Shown in pieces: positions 41,142-54,383 of a stretch of DNA of 64,000 nt. The DNA lies in NCBI GenBank assembly GCA_964019155.1, contig OZ025244.1:28233495-28297494 (forward strand). Direction: 5' to 3'. Origin of the DNA: Osedax fenrisi (Eukaryota > Annelida > Polychaeta > Sabellida > Siboglinidae). The notes under the pieces are model-generated. The model did no database searches and was not told the origin of the DNA. It saw only the letters and a list, made by a program, of their open reading frames with translations. Position numbers and translations under genes: made by a program. The first letter of the stretch is position 1. Every line of letters starts with the position of its first letter.

Positions 41142-41508
41142 TGTGAACACGGGATAATTTATTCTATAAATTATCCCACAGAAAGAACCAGCACATACTG
41201 CAATACCGATAATGGAGGTCTACAGTTGATGGCCGGCAGTCTAATGTGAGGAGAAATACCGGTCCATCATATGGAATGCGTTAGTTACAACCATAGAATA
41301 ATAGTATCATATACTAGTATATATTGTTACGTAAGATTATAATATAGTATGATATATTATAAGTAGAGTATCATCAATGATTTTCTAAGGAAAAATATAG
41401 TGAAATAATATAGTAGTGTAATTCGATTTTTTACGCAAAATATGACTAAGGATTCAAATATAGATTAGAGAAGGATATATATATATAGTGAGAGAGAATG
41501 GTCTACCT
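41142..41508 (+). repeat. Insert copy 10, (TA)6, G-to-T lineage
   Basis: 367 bp, with atgtgaac and gattttttacgc as in copy 8, at an offset of exactly 3,894 bp. The two agree at every variable site checked. Confidence 0.92.
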
Positions 41509-43483
41509 ATGGGAAAATATTATAGAAATTTATATCTTACACTTATGAATTTCTGTAAATATTAGGGAGGGTGGAGGTAGACCGAAAAATTAAATATAGA
41601 TTAAAGAGAGAGATAATTAAAATAGAGAGAGGGAACAATTATAAAGAGATAGGTCTACCTATGGGAAAATATTATAGAAATTCATACATTACACTTATGA
41701 ATTTCTGTAAATATTAGGGAGGGTGGAGGTAGACCGAAAAATTAAAATATAGATTAAAGAGAAAGAGAGAGAGTTAAAATAGAGAGAAACAATTATACAG
41801 AGATAGGTCAACCTATGAGAAAATATTATAGAAATTCATATCTTACACTTATGAATTTCTGTAAATATTAGGGAGGGTGGAGGAGGTAGACCGAAAAATT
41901 AAAATATAGATTAAAGAGAGAGAGAGAGAATTAAAATAGTGAGAGAAACAATTATACAGAGATAGGTCTACTTATGGGAAAATATTATAGAAATTTATAT
42001 CTTATACTTATGAATTTCTGTAAATATTAGGGAGGGTGGAGGTGGACCGAAAAATTAAAATATAGATTAAAGAGAGAGTGAGAGAATTAAAATAGAGAGA
42101 GAAACAATTATACAGAGATAGGTCTACCTATGGGAAAATATTATAGAAATTCATACATTACACTTATGAATTTCTGTAAATATTAGGGAGGGTGGAGGTA
42201 GACCGAAAAATTAAATATAGATTAAAGAGAGAGAGAGAGAATTAAAATAGTGAGAGAAACAATTATACAGAGATAGGTCTACCTATGGGGAAATATTATA
42301 GAAATTCATACCTTACACTTATGAATTTCTGTAAATATTAGGGAGGGTGGAGGTAGACCGAAAAATTAAAATATAGATTAAAGAGAGAGAGAGAGAGAGA
42401 ATTAAAATAGAGAGAGAACAATTATACAGAGATAGGTCTACCTATGGGAAAATATTATAGAAATTCATACATTACACTTATGAATTTCTGTAAATATTAG
42501 GGAGGGTGGAGGTAGACCGAAAAATTAAATATAGATTAAAGAGAGAGAGAGGGGTAAAATAGAGAGAGAAACAATTATAAAGAGATAGATCTACCAATGG
42601 GAAAATATTATAGAAATTCATACCTTACACTTATGAATTTCTGTAAATATTAGGGAGGGTGGAGGTAGACCGAAAAATTAAAATATAGATTAAAGAGAGA
42701 GATAGTTAAAATAGAGAGAGACAAATTATAAAGAGATAGGTCAACCTATGGGAAAATATTATAGAAATTCATATCTTACACTTATGAATTTCTGTAAATA
42801 TTAGGGAGGGTGGAGGAGGTAGACCGAAAAATTAAAATATAGATTAAAGAGAGAGAGAGAGAGAATTATAATAGAGAGAGAAAAATTATACAGAGATAGG
42901 TCTACCTATGGGAAAATATTATAGAAATTCATACATTACACTTATGAATTTCTGTAAATATTAGGGAGGGTGGAGGTAGACCGAAAAATTAAAATATAGA
43001 TTAAAGAGAAAGAGAGAGATAATTAAAATAGAGAGAGAAAAATTATACAGAGATAGGTCTACCTATGGGAAAATATTATAGAAATTCATACATTACACTT
43101 ATGAATTTCTGTAAATATTAGGGAGGGTGGAGGTAGACCGAAAAATTAAATATAGATTAAAGAGAGAGAGAGGGGTAAAATAGAGAGAGAAACAATTATA
43201 AAGAGATAGATCTACCTATGGGAAAATATTATAGAAATTCATACCTTACACTTATGAATTTCTGTAAATATTAGGGAGGGTGGAGGTAGACCGAAAAATT
43301 AAAATATAGATTAAAGAGAGAGAGATAGTTAAAGAGAGAGAAACAATTATACAGATATAGGTCAACCTATGGGAAAATATTATAGAAATTCATACCTTAC
43401 ACTTATGAATTTCTGTAAATATTAGGGAGGGTGGAGGTAGACCGAAACATTTAAATATAGATTAGAAAAAAATATAGTTAAAA
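41509..43483 (+). repeat. Monomer block 11 (12 monomers plus lead monomer)
   Basis: Starts like block 9 (ctatgagaaaat at 41815, ggtctacttatggg) but keeps the five monomers that block 9 lacks. Near 42911 a G-like monomer with agagagataattaaaat precedes C, then a K-type purine half joined to a ttcatacc dyad without the gaacttc change. Confidence 0.85.
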
Positions 43484-43850
43484 CGTGAACACGGGATAAT
43501 TTATTCTATAAATTATCCCACAGAAAGAACCAGCACATACTGCAATACCGATAATGGAGGTCTACAGTTGATGGCCGGCAGTCTAATGTGAGGAGAAATA
43601 CCGGTCCATCATATGGAATGCGTTAGTTACAACCATAGAATAATAGTATCATATACTAGTATATATTGTTACGTAAGATTATAATATAGTATGATATATT
43701 ATAAGTAGAGTATCATCAATGATTTTCTAAGGAAAAATATAGTGAAATAATATAGTAGTGTAATTCGATTTTGTACGCAAAATATGACTAAGGATTCAAA
43801 TATAGATTAGAGAAGGATATATATATATAGTGAGAGAGAATTGTCTACCT
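43484..43850 (+). repeat. Insert copy 11, (TA)6
   Basis: 367 bp, haplotype 2. The tail reads gagaattgtctacct where the other copies have gagaatggtctacct. It opens the third two-insert unit (43484-47380). Confidence 0.9.
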
Positions 43851-45038
43851 ATGGGAAAATATTATAGAAATTTATATCTTACACTTATGAATTTCTGTAA
43901 ATATTAGGGAGGGTGGAGGTAGACCGAAAAATTAAATATAGATTAAAGAGAGAGATAATTAAAATAGAGAGAGGGAACAATTATAAAGAGATAGGTCTAC
44001 CTATGGGAAAATATTATAGAAATTCATACATTACACTTATGAATTTCTGTAAATATTAGGGAGGGTGGAGGTAGACCGAAAAATTAAAATATAGATTAAA
44101 GAGAAAGAGAGAGAGTTAAAATAGAGAGAAACAATTATACAGAGATAGGTCAACCTATGGGAAAATATTATAGAAATTCATGCCTTACACTTATGAATTT
44201 CTGTAATTATTAGGGAGGGTGGAGGTAGACCGAAAAATAAATATACATTAAAGAGAGAGATAATTAAAATAGAGAGAGGGAACAATTATAAAGAGATAGG
44301 TCTACCTATGGGAAAATATTATAGAAATTCATACCTTACACTTATGAATTTCTGTAAATATTAGGGAGGGTGGAGGTAGACCGAAAAATTAAAATATAGA
44401 TTAAAGAGAGAGAGAGAGAGAGAGAATTAAAATAGAGAGAGAAAAATTATACAGAGATAGGTCTACCTATGGGAAAATATTATAGAAATTCATACATTAC
44501 ACTTATGAATTTCTGTATATATTAGGGAGGGTGGAGGTAGACCGAAAAATTAAATATAGATTAAAGAGAGAGAGAGGGGTAAAATAGAGAGAGAACAATT
44601 ATAAAGAGATAGATCTACCTATGGGAAAATATTATAGAAATTCATACCTTACACTTATGAATTTCTGTAAATATTAGGGAGGGTGGAGGTAGACCGAAAA
44701 ATTAAAATATAGATTAAAGAGAGAGATAGTTAAAATAGAGAGAGAAGCAATTATACAGAGATAGGTCAACCTATGGGAAAATATTATAGAAATTCATACC
44801 TTACACTTATGAACTTCTGTAAATATTAGGGAGGGTGGAGGTAGACCGAAAAATTAAAATATAGATTAAAGAGAGAGAGATAGTTAAAGAGAGAGAAACA
44901 ATTATACAGATATAGGTCAACCTATGGGAAAATATTATAGAAATTCATACCTTACACTTATGAATTTCTGTAAATATTAGGGAGGGTGGAGGTAGACCGA
45001 AACATTTAAATATAGATTAGAAAAAAATATAGTTAAAA
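43851..45038 (+). repeat. Monomer block 12 (7 monomers plus lead monomer)
   Basis: Order: L, G, H (lacking one t), I, C (ctgtatatattag), D' and K. It has the same count as block 9 but an H-I pair in place of E-F, so the equal length is not simple identity. Block 14 repeats this order. Confidence 0.85.
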
Positions 45039-45405
45039 CGTGAACACGGGATAATTTATTCTATAAATTATCCCACAGAAAGAACCAGCACATACTGCAA
45101 TACCGATAATGGAGGTCTACAGTTGATGGCCGGCAGTCTAATGTGAGGAGAAATACCGGTCCATCATATGGAATGCGTTAGTTACAACCATAGAATAATA
45201 GTATCATATACTAGTATATATTGTTACGTAAGATTATAATATAGTATGATATATTATAAGTAGAGTATCATCAATGATTTTCTAAGGAAAAATATAGTGA
45301 AATAATATAGTAGTGTAATTCGATTTTTTACGCAAAATATGATTAAGGATTAAAATATAGATTAGAGAAGGATATATATATATAGTGAGAGAGAATGGTC
45401 TACCT
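45039..45405 (+). repeat. Insert copy 12, (TA)6, recombinant haplotype
   Basis: 367 bp. It has agcacat and gattttttacgc of the copy 8/10 lineage but ggattaaaat of haplotype 1, plus a private atgattaagg. The left part is of one haplotype and the right end of the other, suggesting exchange within the last ~50 bp. Confidence 0.9.
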
Positions 45406-47380
45406 ATGGGAAAATATTATAGAAATTTATATCTTACACTTATGAATTTCTGTAAATATTAGGGAGGGTGGAGGTAGACCGAAAAATTAAATATAGATTA
45501 AAGAGAGAGATAATTAAAATAGAGAGAGGGAACAATTATAAAGAGATAGGTCTACCTATGGGAAAATATTATAGAAATTCATACATTACACTTATGAATT
45601 TCTGTAAATATTAGGGAGGGTGGAGGTAGACCGAAAAATTAAAATATAGATTAAAGAGAAAGAGAGAGAGTTAAAATAGAGAGAAACAATTATACAGAGA
45701 TAGGTCAACCTATGAGAACATATTATAGAAATTCATATCTTACACTTATGAATTTCTGTAAATATTAGGGAGGGTGGAGGAGGTAGACCGAAAAATTAAA
45801 ATATAGATTAAAGATAGAGAGAGAGAATTAAAATAGTGAGAGAAACAATTATACAGAGATAGGTCTACCTATGGGAAAATATTATAGAAATTTATATCTT
45901 ATACTTATGAATTTCTGTAAATATTAGGGAGGGTGGAGGTGGACCGAAAAATTAAAATATAGATTAAAGAGAGAGTGAGAGAATTAAAATAGAGAGAGAA
46001 ACAATTATACAGAGATAGGTCTACCTATGGGAAAATATTATAGAAATTCATACATTACACTTATGAATTTCTGTAAATATTAGGGAGGGTGGAGGTAGAC
46101 CGAAAAATTAAATATAGATTAAAGAGAGAGAGAGAGAATTAAAATAGTGAGAGAAACAATTATACAGAGATAGGTCTACCTATGGGGAAATATTATAGAA
46201 ATTCATACCTTACACTTATGAATTTCTGTAAATATTAGGGAGGGTGGAGGTAGACCGAAAAATTAAAATATAGATTAAAGAGAGAGAGAGAGAGAGAATT
46301 AAAATAGAGAGAGAACAATTATACAGAGATAGGTCTACCTATGGGAAAATATTATAGAAATTCATACATTACACTTATGAATTTCTGTAAATATTAGGGA
46401 GGGTGGAGGTAGACCGAAAAATTAAATATAGATTAAAGAGAGAGAGAGGGGTAAAATAGAGAGAGAAACAATTATAAAGAGATAGATCTACCAATGGGAA
46501 AATATTATAGAAATTCATACCTTACACTTATGAATTTCTGTAAATATTAGGGAGGGTGGAGGTAGACCGAAAAATTAAAATATAGATTAAAGAGAGAGAT
46601 AGTTAAAATAGAGAGAGACAAATTATAAAGAGATAGGTCAACCTATGGGAAAATATTATAGAAATTCATATCTTACACTTATGAATTTCTGTAAATATTA
46701 GGGAGGGTGGAGGAGGTAGACCGAAAAATTAAAATATAGATTAAAGAGAGAGAGAGAGAGAATTATAATAGAGAGAGAAAAATTATACAGAGATAGGTCT
46801 ACCTATGGGAAAATATTATAGAAATTCATACATTACACTTATGAATTTCTGTAAATATTAGGGAGGGTGGAGGTAGACCGAAAAATTAAAATATAGATTA
46901 AAGAGAAAGAGAGAGAGAATTAAAATAGAGAGAGAAAAATTATACAGAGATAGGTCTACCTATGGGAAAATATTATAGAAATTCATACATTACACTTATG
47001 AATTTCTGTAAATATTAGGGAGGGTAGAGGTAGACCGAAAAATTAAATATAGATTAAAGAGAGAGAGAGGGGTAAAATAGAGAGAGAAACAATTATAAAG
47101 AGATAGATCTACCTATGGGAAAATATTATAGAAATTCATACCTTACACTTATGAATTTCTGTAAATATTAGGGAGGGTGGAGGTAGACCGAAAAATTAAA
47201 ATATAGATTAAAGAGAGAGAGATAGTTAAAGAGAGAGAAACAATTATACAGATATAGGTCAACCTATGGGAAAATATTATAGAAATTCATACCTTACACT
47301 TATGAATTTCTGTAAATATTAGGGAGGGTGGAGGTAGACCGAAACATTTAAATATAGATTAGAAAAAAATATAGTTAAAA
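45406..47380 (+). repeat. Monomer block 13 (12 monomers plus lead monomer)
   Basis: Repeats block 11 at an offset of about 3,897 bp (ctatgagaacat at 45712 against ctatgagaaaat at 41815; ctatggggaaat; gagacaaatt). Private changes include gagaacatatt and gggagggtagagg near 47022. Confidence 0.85.
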
Positions 47381-47747
47381 CGTGAACACGGGATAATTTA
47401 TTCTATAAATTATCCCACAGAAAGAACCAGCACATACTGCAATACCGATAATGGAGGTCTACAGTTGATGGCCGGCAGTCTAATGTGAGGAGAAATACCG
47501 GTCCATCATATGGAATGCGTTAGTTACAACCATAGAATAATAGTATCATATACTAGTATATATTGTTACGTAAGATTATAATATAGTATGATATATTATA
47601 AGTAGAGTATCATCAATGATTTTCTAAGGAAAAATATAGTGAAATAATATAGTAGTGTAATTCGATTTTGTACGCAAAATATGACTAAGGATTCAAATAT
47701 AGATTAGAGAAGGATATATATATATAGTGAGAGAGAATGGTCTACCT
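47381..47747 (+). repeat. Insert copy 13, (TA)6
   Basis: 367 bp, haplotype 2 (agcacat, gattttgtacgc, ggattcaaat). Confidence 0.9.
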
Positions 47748-48930
47748 ATGGGAAAATATTATAGAAATTTATATCTTACACTTATGAATTTCTGTAAATA
47801 TTAGGGAGGGTGGAGGTAGACCGAAAAATTAAATATAGATTAAAGAGAGAGATAATTAAAATAGAGAGAGGGAACAATTATAAAGAGATAGGTCTACCTA
47901 TGGGAAAATATTATAGAAATTCATACATTACACTTATGAATTTCTGTAAATATTAGGGAGGGTGGAGGTAGACCGAAAAATTAAAATATAGATTAAAGAG
48001 AAAGAGAGAGAGTTAAAATAGAGAGAAACAATTATACAGAGATAGGTCAACCTATGGGAAAATATTATAGAAATTCATGCCTTACACTTATGAATTTCTG
48101 TAATTATTAGGGAGGGTGGAGGTAGACCGAAAAATAAATATACATTAAAGAGAGAGATAATTAAAATAGAGAGAGGGAACAATTATAAAGAGATAGGTCT
48201 ACCTATGGGAAAATATTATAGAAATTCATACCTTACACTTATGAATTTCTGTAAATATTAGGGAGGGTGGAGGTAGACCGAAAAATTAAAATATAGATTA
48301 AAGAGAGAGAGAGAGAGAATTAAAATAGAGAGAGAAAAATTATACAGAGATAGGTCTACCTATGGGAAAATATTATAGAAATTCATACATTACACTTATG
48401 AATTTCTGTAAATATTAGGGAGGGTGGAGGTTGACCGAAAAATTAAATATAGATTAAAGAGAGAGAGGGGTAAAATAGAGAGAGAAACAATTATAAAGAG
48501 ATAGATCTACCTATGGGAAAATATTATAGAAATTCATACCTTACACTTATGAATTTCTGTAAATATTAGGGAGGGTGGAGGTAGACCGAAAAATTAAAAT
48601 ATAGATTAAAGAGAGAGATAGTTAAAATAGAGATAGAAGCAATTATACAGAGATAGGTCAACCTATGGGAAAATATTATAGAAATTCATACCTTACACTT
48701 ATGAACTTCTGTAAATATTAGGGAGGGTGGAGGTAGACCGAAAAATTAAAATATAGATTAAAGAGAGAGAGATAGTTAAAGAGAGAGAAACAATTATACA
48801 AAGATAGGTCAACCTATGGGAAAATATTATAGAAATTCATACCTTACACTTATGAATTTCTGTAAATATTAGGGAGGGTGGAGGTAGACCGAAACATTTA
48901 AATATAGATTAGAAAAAAATATAGTTAAAA
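47748..48930 (+). repeat. Monomer block 14 (7 monomers plus lead monomer)
   Basis: L, G, H (lacking one t), I, C with ggaggttgaccg, D' with agatagaagcaatt and K ending acaaagataggtcaacct. This last allele is the left flank linked to haplotype 1, which the following insert carries. Confidence 0.85.
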
Positions 48931-49301
48931 CGTGAACACAGGATAATTTATTCTATAAATTATCCCACAGAAAGAACCAGCGCATACTGCAATACCGATA
49001 ATGGAGGTCTACAGTTGATGGCCGGCAGTCTAATGTGAGGAGAAATACCGGTCCATCATATGGAATGCGTTAGTTACAACCATAGAATAATAGTATCATA
49101 TACTAGTATATATTGTTACGTAAGATTATAATATAGTATGATATATTATAAGTAGAGTATCATCAATGATTTTCTAAGGAAAAATATAGTGAAATAATAT
49201 AGTAGTGTAATTCGATTTTGTACGCAAAATATGACTAAGGATTAAAATATAGATTAGAGAAGGATATATATATATATATAGTGAGAGAGAATGGTCTACC
49301 T
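48931..49301 (+). repeat. Insert copy 14, (TA)8
   Basis: 371 bp, haplotype 1 (agcgcat, ggattaaaat). A private CpG change (gaacacagg for gaacacggg) removes the outermost pair of the 27-bp hairpin. Confidence 0.9.
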
Positions 49302-52300
49302 ATGGGAAAATATTATAGAAATTTATATCTTACACTTATGAATTTCTGTAAATATTAGGGAGGGTGGAGGTAGACCGAAAAATTAAATATAGATTAAAGA
49401 GAGAGATAATTAAAATAGAGAGAGGGAACAATTATAAAGAGATAGGTCTACCTATGGGAAAATATTATAGAAATTCATACATTACACTTATGAATTTCTG
49501 TAAATATTAGGGAGGGTGGAGGTAGACCGAAAAATTAAAATATAGATTAAAGAGAAAGAGAGAGAGTTAAAATAGAGAGAAACAATTATACAGAGATAGG
49601 TCAACCTATGGGAAAATATTATAGAAATTCATGCCTTACACTTATGAATTTCTGTAATTATTAGGGAGGGTGGAGGTAGACCGAAAAATTAAATATACAT
49701 TAAAGAGAGAGATAATTAAAATAGAGAGAGGGAACAATTATAAAGAGATAGGTCTACCTATGGGAAAATATTATAGAAATTCATACATTACACTTATGAA
49801 TTTCTGTAAATATTAGGGAGGGTGGAGGTAGACCGAAAAATTAAAATATAGATTAAAGAGAAAGAGAGAGAGTTAAAATAGAGAGAAACAATTATACAGA
49901 GATAGGTCAACCTATGGGAAAATATTATAGAAATTCATGCCTTACACTTATGAATTTCTGTAATTATTAGGGAGGGTGGAGGTAGACCGAAAAATTAAAT
50001 ATACATTAAAGAGAGAGATAATTAAAATAGAGAGAGGGAACAATTATAAAGAGATGGGTCTACCTATGGGAAAATATTATAGAAATTCATACATTACACT
50101 TATGAATTTCTGTAAATATTAGGGAGGGTGGAGGTAGACCGAAAAATTAAAATATAGATTAAAGAGAAAGAGAGAGAGTTAAAATAGAGAGAAACAATTA
50201 TACAGAGATAGGTCAACCTATGGGAAAATATTATAGAAATTCATGCCTTACACTTATGAATTTCTGTAATTATTAGGGAGGGTGGAGGTAGACCGAAAAA
50301 TTAAATATACATTAAGAGAGAGATAATTAAAATAGAGAGAGGGAACAATTATAAAGAGATAGGTCTACCTATGGGAAAATATTATAGAAATTCATACCTT
50401 ACACTTATGAATTTCTGTAAATATTAGGGAGGGTGGAGGTAGACCGAAAAATTAAATATAGATTAAAGAGAGAGAGAGGGGTAAAATAGAGAGAGAAACA
50501 ATTATAAAGAGATAGATCTACCTATGGGAAAATATTATAGAAATTCATACCTTACACTTATGAATTTCTGTAAATAGTAGGGAGGGTGGAGGTAGACCGA
50601 AAAATTAAAATATAGATTAAAGAGAGATATAGTTAAAATAGAGAGAGAAAAATTATAAAGAGATAGGTCAACCTATGGGAAAATATTATAGAAATTCATA
50701 TCTTACACTTATGAATTTCTGTAAATATTAGGTAGGGTGGAGGTAGACCGAAAAATTAAATATAGATTAAAGAGAGAGAGGGGTAAAATATAGAGAGAAA
50801 CAATTATAAAGAGATAGGTCTACCTATGGGAAAATATTATAGAAATACATACCTTACACTTATGAATTTCTGTAAATATTAGGGAGGGTGGAGGTAGACC
50901 GAAAAATTAAAATATAGATTAAAGAGAGAGATAGTTAAAATAGAGAGAGAAACAATTATAAAGAGATAGGTCAACCTATGGGAAAATATTATAGAAATTC
51001 ATATCTTACACTTATGAATTTCTGTAAATATTAGGGAGGGTGGAGGTAGACCGAAAAATTAAATATAGATTAAAGAGAAAGAGAGAGAGAGAATTAAAAT
51101 AGAGAGAGAAAAATTATACAGAGATAGGTCTACCTATGGGAAAATATTATAGAAATTCATACATTACACTTATGAATTTCTGTAAATATTAGGGAGGGTG
51201 GAGGTAGACCGAAAAATTAAATATAGATTAAAGAGAGAGAGAGGGGTAAAATAGAGAGAGAAACAATTATAAAGAGATAGATCTACCAATGGGAAAATAT
51301 TATAGAAATTCATACCTTACACTTATGAATTTCTGTAAATATTAGGGAGGGTGGAGGTAGACCGAAAAATTAAAATATAGATTAAAGAGAGAGATAGTTA
51401 AAATAGAGAGAAACAATTATACAGAGATAGGTCAACCTATGGGAAAATATTATAGAAATTCATGCCTTACACTTATGAATTTCTGTAATTATTAGGGAGG
51501 GTGGAGGAGGTAGACCGAAAAATTAAAATATAGATTAAAGAGAGAGAGAGAGAATTAAAATAGTGAGAGAAACAATTATACAGAGATAGGTCTACCTATG
51601 GGAAAATATTATAGAAATTTATATCTTATACTTATGAATTTCTGTAAATATTAGGGAGGGTGGAGGTGGACCGAAAAATTAAAATATAGATTAAAGAGAG
51701 AGTGAGAGAATTAAAATAGAGAGAGAAACAATTATACAGAGATAGGTCTACCTATGGGAAAATATTATAGAAATTCATACATTACACTTATGAATTTCTG
51801 TAATTATTAGGGAGGGTGGAGGTAGACCGAAAAATTAAATATAGATTAAAGAGAGAGATAATTAAAATAGAGAGAGGGAACAATTATAAAGAGATAGGTC
51901 TACCTATGGGAAAATATTATAGAAATTCATACCTTACACTTATGAATTTCTGTAAATATTAGGGAGGGTGGAGGTAGACCGAAAAATTAAATATAGATTA
52001 AAGAGAGGGAGAGGGGTAAAATAGAGAGAGAAACAATTATAAAGAGATAGGTCTACCTATGGGAAAATATTATAGAAATTCATACATTACACTTATGAAT
52101 TTCTGTAAATATTAGGGAGGGTGGAGGTAGACCGAAAAATTAAAATATAGATTAAAGAGAAAGAGAGAGAGTTAAAATAGAGAGAAACAATTATACAGAG
52201 ATAGGTCAACCTATGGGAAAATATTATAGAAATTCATGCCTTACACTTATGAATTTCTGTAATTATTAGGGAGGGTGGAGGTAGACCGAAAAATTAAATA

Positions 52301-54016
52301 TACATTAAAGAGAGAGATAATTAAAATAGAGAGAGGGAACAATTATAAAGAGATAGGTCTACCTATGGGAAAATATTATAGAAATTCATACCTTACACTT
52401 ATGAATTTCTGTAAATATTAGGGAGGGTGGAGGTAGACCGAAAAATTAAATATAGATTAAAGAGAGGGAGAGAATTAAAATAGAGAGAGAACAATTATAC
52501 AGAGATAGGTCTACCTATGGGAAAATATTATAGAAATTCATACATTACACTTATGAATTTCTGTAAATATTAGGGAGGGTGGAGGTAGACCGAAAAATTA
52601 AATATAGATTAAAGAGAGAGAGAGGGGTAAAATAGAGATAGAAACAATTATAAAGAGATAGATCTACCAATGGGAAAATATTATAGAAATTCATACCTTA
52701 CATTTATGAATTTCTGTAAATATTAGGGAGGGTGGAGGTAGACCGAAAAATTAAAATATAGATTAAAGAGAGAGATAGTTAAAATAGAGAGAGACAAATT
52801 ATAAAGAGATAGGTCAACCTATGGGAAAATATTATAGAAATTCATATCTTACACTTATGAATTTCTGTAAATATTAGGGAGGGTGGAGGAGGTAGACCGA
52901 AAAATTAAAATATAGATTAAAGAGAGAGAGAGAGAGAGAATTAAAATAGTGAGAGAAACAATTATACAGAGATAGGTCTACCTATGGGAAAATATTATAG
53001 AAATTTATATCTTATACTTATGAATTTCTGTAAATATTAGGGAGGGTGGAGGTGGACCGAAAAATTAAAATATAGATTAAAGAGAGAGAGAGAGAATTAA
53101 AATAGAGAGAGAAACAATTATACAGAGATAGGTCTACCTATGGGAAAATATTATAGAAATTCATACATTACACTTATGAATTTCTGTAAATATTAGGGAG
53201 GGTGGAGGTAGACCGAAAAATTAAATATAGATTAAAGAGAGAGATAATTAAAATAGAGAGAGGGAACAATTATAAAGAGATAGGTCTACCTATGGGAAAA
53301 TATTATAGAAATTCATACCTTACACTTATGAATTTCTGTAAATATTAGGGAAGGTGGAGGTAGACCGAAAAATTAAATATAGATTAAAGAGAGGGAGAGG
53401 GGTAAAATAGAGAGAGAAACAATTATAAAGAGATAGGTCTACCTATGGGAAAATATTATAGAAATTCATACCTTACACTTATGAATTTCTGTAAATATTA
53501 GGGAGGGTGGAGGTAGACCGAAAAATTAAAATATAGATTAAAGAGAGAGATAGTTAAAATAGAGAGAGAAACAATTATAAAGAGATAGGTCAACCTATGG
53601 GAAAATATTATAGAAATTCATATCTTACACTTATGAATTTCTGTAAATATTAGGGAGGGTGGAGGTTGACCGAAAAATTAAAATATAGATTAAAGAGAGA
53701 GAGAGAGAGTTAAAATAGAGAGAGAAACAATTATAAAGTGATAGGTCTACCTATGGGAAAATATTATAGAAATTCATACCTTACACTTATGAACTTCTGT
53801 AAATATTAGGGAAGGTGGAGGTAGACCGACAAATTAAAATATAGATTAAAGAGAGAGATAGTTAAAGAGAGAGAAGCAATTATACAGAGATAGGTCAACC
53901 TATGGGAAAATATTATAGAAATTCATACCTTACACTTATGAATTTCTGTAAATATTAGGGAGGGTGGAGGTAGACCGAAACATTTAAATATAGATTAGAA
54001 AAAAATATAGTTAAAA
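49302..54016 (+). repeat. Monomer block 15 (about 30 monomers)
   Basis: Begins L, then three G-H dimers (listed separately), then a series like that of block 6 with one A-type monomer at 50826, E and F near 51.5-51.7 kb and again near 52.9-53.1 kb. The last monomers carry ggaggttgaccg, aagtgataggtc, gggaaggtggagg and gaccgacaaatt, shared with block 16. Confidence 0.85.
49454..50370 (+). repeat. Three tandem G-H dimers
   Basis: G starts at 49454, 49760 and 50066; H starts at 49608, 49914 and 50220. The period is exactly 306 bp. The last H lacks one base (cattaagagag). It is a small local expansion of a dimer. Confidence 0.88.
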
Positions 54017-54383
54017 CGTGAACACGGGATAATTTATTCTATAAATTATCCCACAGAAAGAACCAGCACATACTGAAATACCGATAATGGAGGTCTACAG
54101 TTGATGGCCGGCAGTCTAATGTGAGGAGAAATACCGGTCCATCATATGGAATGCGTTAGTTACAACCATAGAATAATAGTATCATATACTAGTATATATT
54201 GTTACGTAAGATTATAATATAGTATGATATATTATAAGTAGAGTATCATCAATGATTTTCTAAGGAAAAATATAGTGAAATAATATAGTAGTGTAATTCG
54301 ATTTTGTACGCAAAATATGACTAAGGATTAAAATATAGATTAGAGAAGGATATATATATATAGTGAGAGAGAATGGTCTACCT
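54017..54383 (+). repeat. Insert copy 15, (TA)6, recombinant haplotype
   Basis: 367 bp. It combines agcacat with ggattaaaat; private actgaaatacc. The left flank is cagagataggtcaacct. Confidence 0.9.
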
